Below are positions 6,295 to 7,717 of a stretch of DNA of 7,717 bases, piece after piece. Under the pieces are notes generated by a model. The model ran no database searches. It saw only the letters and a program-made list of their open reading frames with translations, and was not told the origin of the DNA. Origin of the DNA: JAISFI01 sp031552335 (lineage in GTDB: Bacteria > Bacteroidota > Bacteroidia > Bacteroidales > Azobacteroidaceae); assembly GCA_031552335.1 (NCBI GenBank), contig JAVBMQ010000060.1, positions 1 through 7,717 on the forward strand, written 5' to 3'. The translations under genes and the position numbers were made by a program. Each line of letters starts with the position of its first letter. The first letter of the stretch is position 1.

Positions 6295-6834
6295 TTATAA
6301 AGCGTTGAAGTGATATCCAACTGCCACTCCCAACGTATGATGGCTCTCGTCATCAGAGAGGAAAGTATATTTCCAGAATGCGCTGATGCGCCAGGTCTGA
6401 GCAAATTCATACCTGATGTCCCAGCCGAGATTTAATCCGACTTTATTATTATTTCTTCCATCATAACTGCCGATTCCTTCTATTCTCTTTTCGTGCAGAT
6501 AATAATATCCGAGACCGGCAACAGGAGCCATTCCCCAATTTGGACGATTGATGATGTAAAAATGTCCGTTTAGGTCGATATTGTATATTTGTATATCAAA
6601 TTTTGAATTGTTATCCTCATTGTATCTGATCCATGGATTCATACTAAATGCCAGATTTAACTGGAAAGGGTTGGAGAAATGATAAGCTCCCCGTATCCCA
6701 CCAAGAAAATCGTGATAGCTGGTAATGTAAGATCCTTGTACGCCTACATAAATATCTCCGGCACTTGTTGTTCTTTGTGCCTTTGTATAGAGGGAAAAAA
6801 TAAACATTGCACTAAGCAGAAATAGCCTTTTCAT
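6295..6834 (-). CDS. Small outer-membrane beta-barrel protein
   Basis: This 179-residue protein starts with a signal peptide of about 20 residues (MKRLFLLSAMFIFSLYTKAQ), then reads as alternating amphipathic strands with many aromatic residues. Examples are GDIYVGVQGSYI (26-37), FQLNLAFSMNPWIRY (57-71), FDIQIYNIDLNGHFYII (79-95), APVAGLGYYYLHEK (103-116), KVGLNLGWDIRYEF (131-144), WRISAFWKYTF (148-158) and TLGVAVGYHF (167-176). This pattern and length suggest an eight-stranded barrel of the OmpW/OmpA-barrel (porin-family) type in the outer membrane. The substrate or partner is unknown. The gene lies 97 bp after the DUF4136 lipoprotein gene on the same strand and converges on the + strand genes. 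No confident promoter box was found in that gap, so it may be read from the upstream lipoprotein gene. Confidence 0.82.
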   Translation of the reverse strand: MKRLFLLSAMFIFSLYTKAQRTTSAGDIYVGVQGSYITSYHDFLGGIRGAYHFSNPFQLNLAFSMNPWIRYNEDNNSKFDIQIYNIDLNGHFYIINRPNWGMAPVAGLGYYYLHEKRIEGIGSYDGRNNNKVGLNLGWDIRYEFAQTWRISAFWKYTFLSDDESHHTLGVAVGYHFNAL

Positions 6835-6872
6835 TTTGTTCTTTATTTTGTTTGGAAGGAAATGGTGATTAG

Positions 6873-6921
6873 TTGAGAATTGAGAATTATTTTTTTGCGT
6901 TAGCTAATTCTCAATTCTCAA
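6873..6921. repeat. Period-7 TTGAGAA array forming a perfect 17-bp hairpin (locus D)
   Basis: Two and a half units of TTGAGAA at 6873-6889 are answered by their exact reverse complement at 6905-6921, giving 17 perfect base pairs around a 15-nt loop that begins with seven Ts. The element lies between two - strand genes. It is 10 bp downstream of the DUF4136 stop codon and 38 bp upstream of the beta-barrel start codon. It shares the 7-bp period and AATT register of the other loci but has a different unit. It could end, stabilise or process the DUF4136 message. No T-tract follows the stem in the - strand direction. Confidence 0.85.
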
Positions 6922-6931
6922 TCTTAAAAAT

Positions 6932-7537
6932 TTATTTTGTTGTTTTCGGAGCCGCTATCGGGAATTTGCTGAATAACTTCTCGGTGGCTTTATTGATCTC
7001 TTTTGGGTCTTTTATTTCCTTAACCAGATCATCACTGCTATCAACTACTGAGCTTACTGCGGCATCCCATACAGGAGCATTGTTTCTGTCTATCATATCG
7101 ACTGCAAGAACACCTTCTTTATCTATACCTCCGATGATGGATGCATCATCATAATAACTTCTGTACATAGGAGCCATAGTTCCCGCCAAAGCTGGTCTTA
7201 CAGGAGCCCAGTCAGGAATTGCATCTTTTGTTTCTATATTAACTTTGGCATATAAAGTGGTAATAACTTTATAAGTTCCGTTTCCGGATTTATCTTCTTT
7301 AAATCCTCTGAGAGATAATTCATTGGCAATAGCCCGTTGAATATTTTGAACATCATAAATGGTAATTTGTGCAGGTAGCTTTGTTCCGTCATAAGGAATA
7401 ATGCTGAAGGTTTCATTCGGAATGATTGGTTTGTCTCCGTAAGTATTACTATTTAACAACGAATAGGACGTGGAACATGAACTGAACGCTAATAATGCCA
7501 ATCCTGCCACAAATGAAAAAACAACAGCCTTTTTCAT
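6932..7537 (-). CDS. DUF4136 domain lipoprotein
   Basis: This 201-residue protein starts with MKKAVVFSFVAGLALLAFSSC, a lipoprotein signal with the lipidated cysteine at residue 21. Phenylalanine at the -3 position is tolerated in Bacteroidota. The mature part resembles DUF4136: an FSIIPYD strand near 44-50, a helix NIQRAIANELSLRGF (65-79), a Y-x-V strand at 89-91, an EGVLAVDMID-x(5)-VWDAAVSS segment (141-163), and a closing helix INKATEKLFSKFP (181-193) that matches the usual family ending. The region between 102 and 137 (proline-, alanine- and tyrosine-rich) fits a long loop. DUF4136 proteins are small envelope lipoproteins with no defined activity. The gene probably heads a - strand unit with the beta-barrel gene. 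A perfect dyad at 7562-7580 lies 25-43 bp before its start. Confidence 0.8.
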   Translation of the reverse strand: MKKAVVFSFVAGLALLAFSSCSTSYSLLNSNTYGDKPIIPNETFSIIPYDGTKLPAQITIYDVQNIQRAIANELSLRGFKEDKSGNGTYKVITTLYAKVNIETKDAIPDWAPVRPALAGTMAPMYRSYYDDASIIGGIDKEGVLAVDMIDRNNAPVWDAAVSSVVDSSDDLVKEIKDPKEINKATEKLFSKFPIAAPKTTK

Positions 7538-7561
7538 AACATTAATTTTATTTGTTAGTAC

Positions 7562-7580
7562 GTTAAATATCTAATTTAAC
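7562..7580. promoter_or_regulatory. Perfect 7-bp dyad upstream of the DUF4136 gene
   Basis: GTTAAAT and ATTTAAC form an exact inverted repeat around a 5-bp centre (ATCTA). The dyad lies 25-43 bp before the lipoprotein start codon, in its leader or promoter region. A near-consensus - strand -7 box (TAATTGTG, 7 of 8 positions) lies at 7587-7594, so the dyad would overlap or closely follow the start of transcription. It could be an operator for a dimeric regulator or a small leader hairpin. A/T-rich DNA often contains short dyads, so the support is weak. Confidence 0.3.
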
Positions 7581-7717
7581 ATATAACACAATTAGAGTAG
7601 GATTTGTTTTGATTATATGTCGTAGGGGGGGACTATTTTTCGCCCCGAAAGATGTTAAAAACCAACAAAATAAATGATAAAATTTTTTTTTGTACAATAC
7701 AGGGGGAAAAAAATTGG
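7581..7717. other. Non-coding A/T-rich end of window with homopolymer runs
   Basis: No coding region, RNA gene or convincing promoter box is seen here. The segment holds runs of seven Gs (7625-7631), nine Ts (7683-7691), five Gs (7702-7706) and seven As (7707-7713). It is the only long gap in the window without a period-7 AATT array. Confidence 0.5.

Noticed and set aside
1152..6921. The AATT arrays as CRISPR repeats or as classical REP elements
   Set aside because: Units are 7 bp with no spacers, so they are not CRISPR. They are A/T-rich, differ in sequence between loci, and no RAYT transposase is in the window, so they are not recognisable REP elements.
6919..6926. TAAGATTG on the - strand as a promoter box for the beta-barrel gene
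   Set aside because: It matches only 7 of 8 positions, overlaps the base of hairpin D, and lacks a visible -33 element.
7625..7646. G-run followed by CGCCCC as a terminator hairpin
   Set aside because: Only four G-C pairs can form, the rest of the stem does not match, and no T-tract follows on either strand.

Overview
The window looks like a stretch of a Bacteroidales (phylum Bacteroidota) chromosome, probably from an anaerobic gut-type member. The gene families are typical of that phylum (DUF4831, DUF4293, a Bacteroidota-style BamD and omega subunit). Two intergenic sites match its TAnnTTTG -7 promoter box. Leaders are A/T-rich with little Shine-Dalgarno sequence. I cannot assign a genus.

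Layout. Six genes or gene groups lie on the + strand up to 6206: a secreted DUF4831 protein (75-1151); a phenylacetate-CoA ligase (paaK, 1258-2559) followed closely by a tandem-ACT sensor protein (2591-3016); and a compact run of bamD (3101-3910), an omega-type RNA polymerase subunit (3944-4276), a DUF4293 membrane protein (4282-4740) and an unrecognised 486-residue membrane-anchored protein (4746-6206). Two genes face them on the - strand: an outer-membrane beta-barrel protein (6295-6834) and a DUF4136 lipoprotein (6932-7537). Most products are envelope proteins. The paaK/ACT pair is the metabolic exception, and the omega subunit belongs to transcription.

The most unusual structure lies between the genes. 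Four of the five gaps longer than about 35 bp carry arrays of 7-bp units built on an AATT core. The unit differs at each locus (AATTTTG, AATTCTT/AACTCTT, AATTACG, AATTGAG). At three loci a second array in the opposite orientation makes a long hairpin: 36 bp with wobbles at 1152-1253, 29 perfect bp at 6209-6294, and 17 perfect bp at 6873-6921. The two arms match each other within a locus even where the unit changes. All four arrays start within 12 bp of a stop codon, at the ends of likely transcription units, and none occurs at the tight junctions inside operons. I know no established name for this family. It may be a 3'-end or boundary RNA element, or a quasipalindrome kept symmetrical by template switching.

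Nothing in the window indicates CRISPR, a transposase, a phage, a tRNA or an rRNA.
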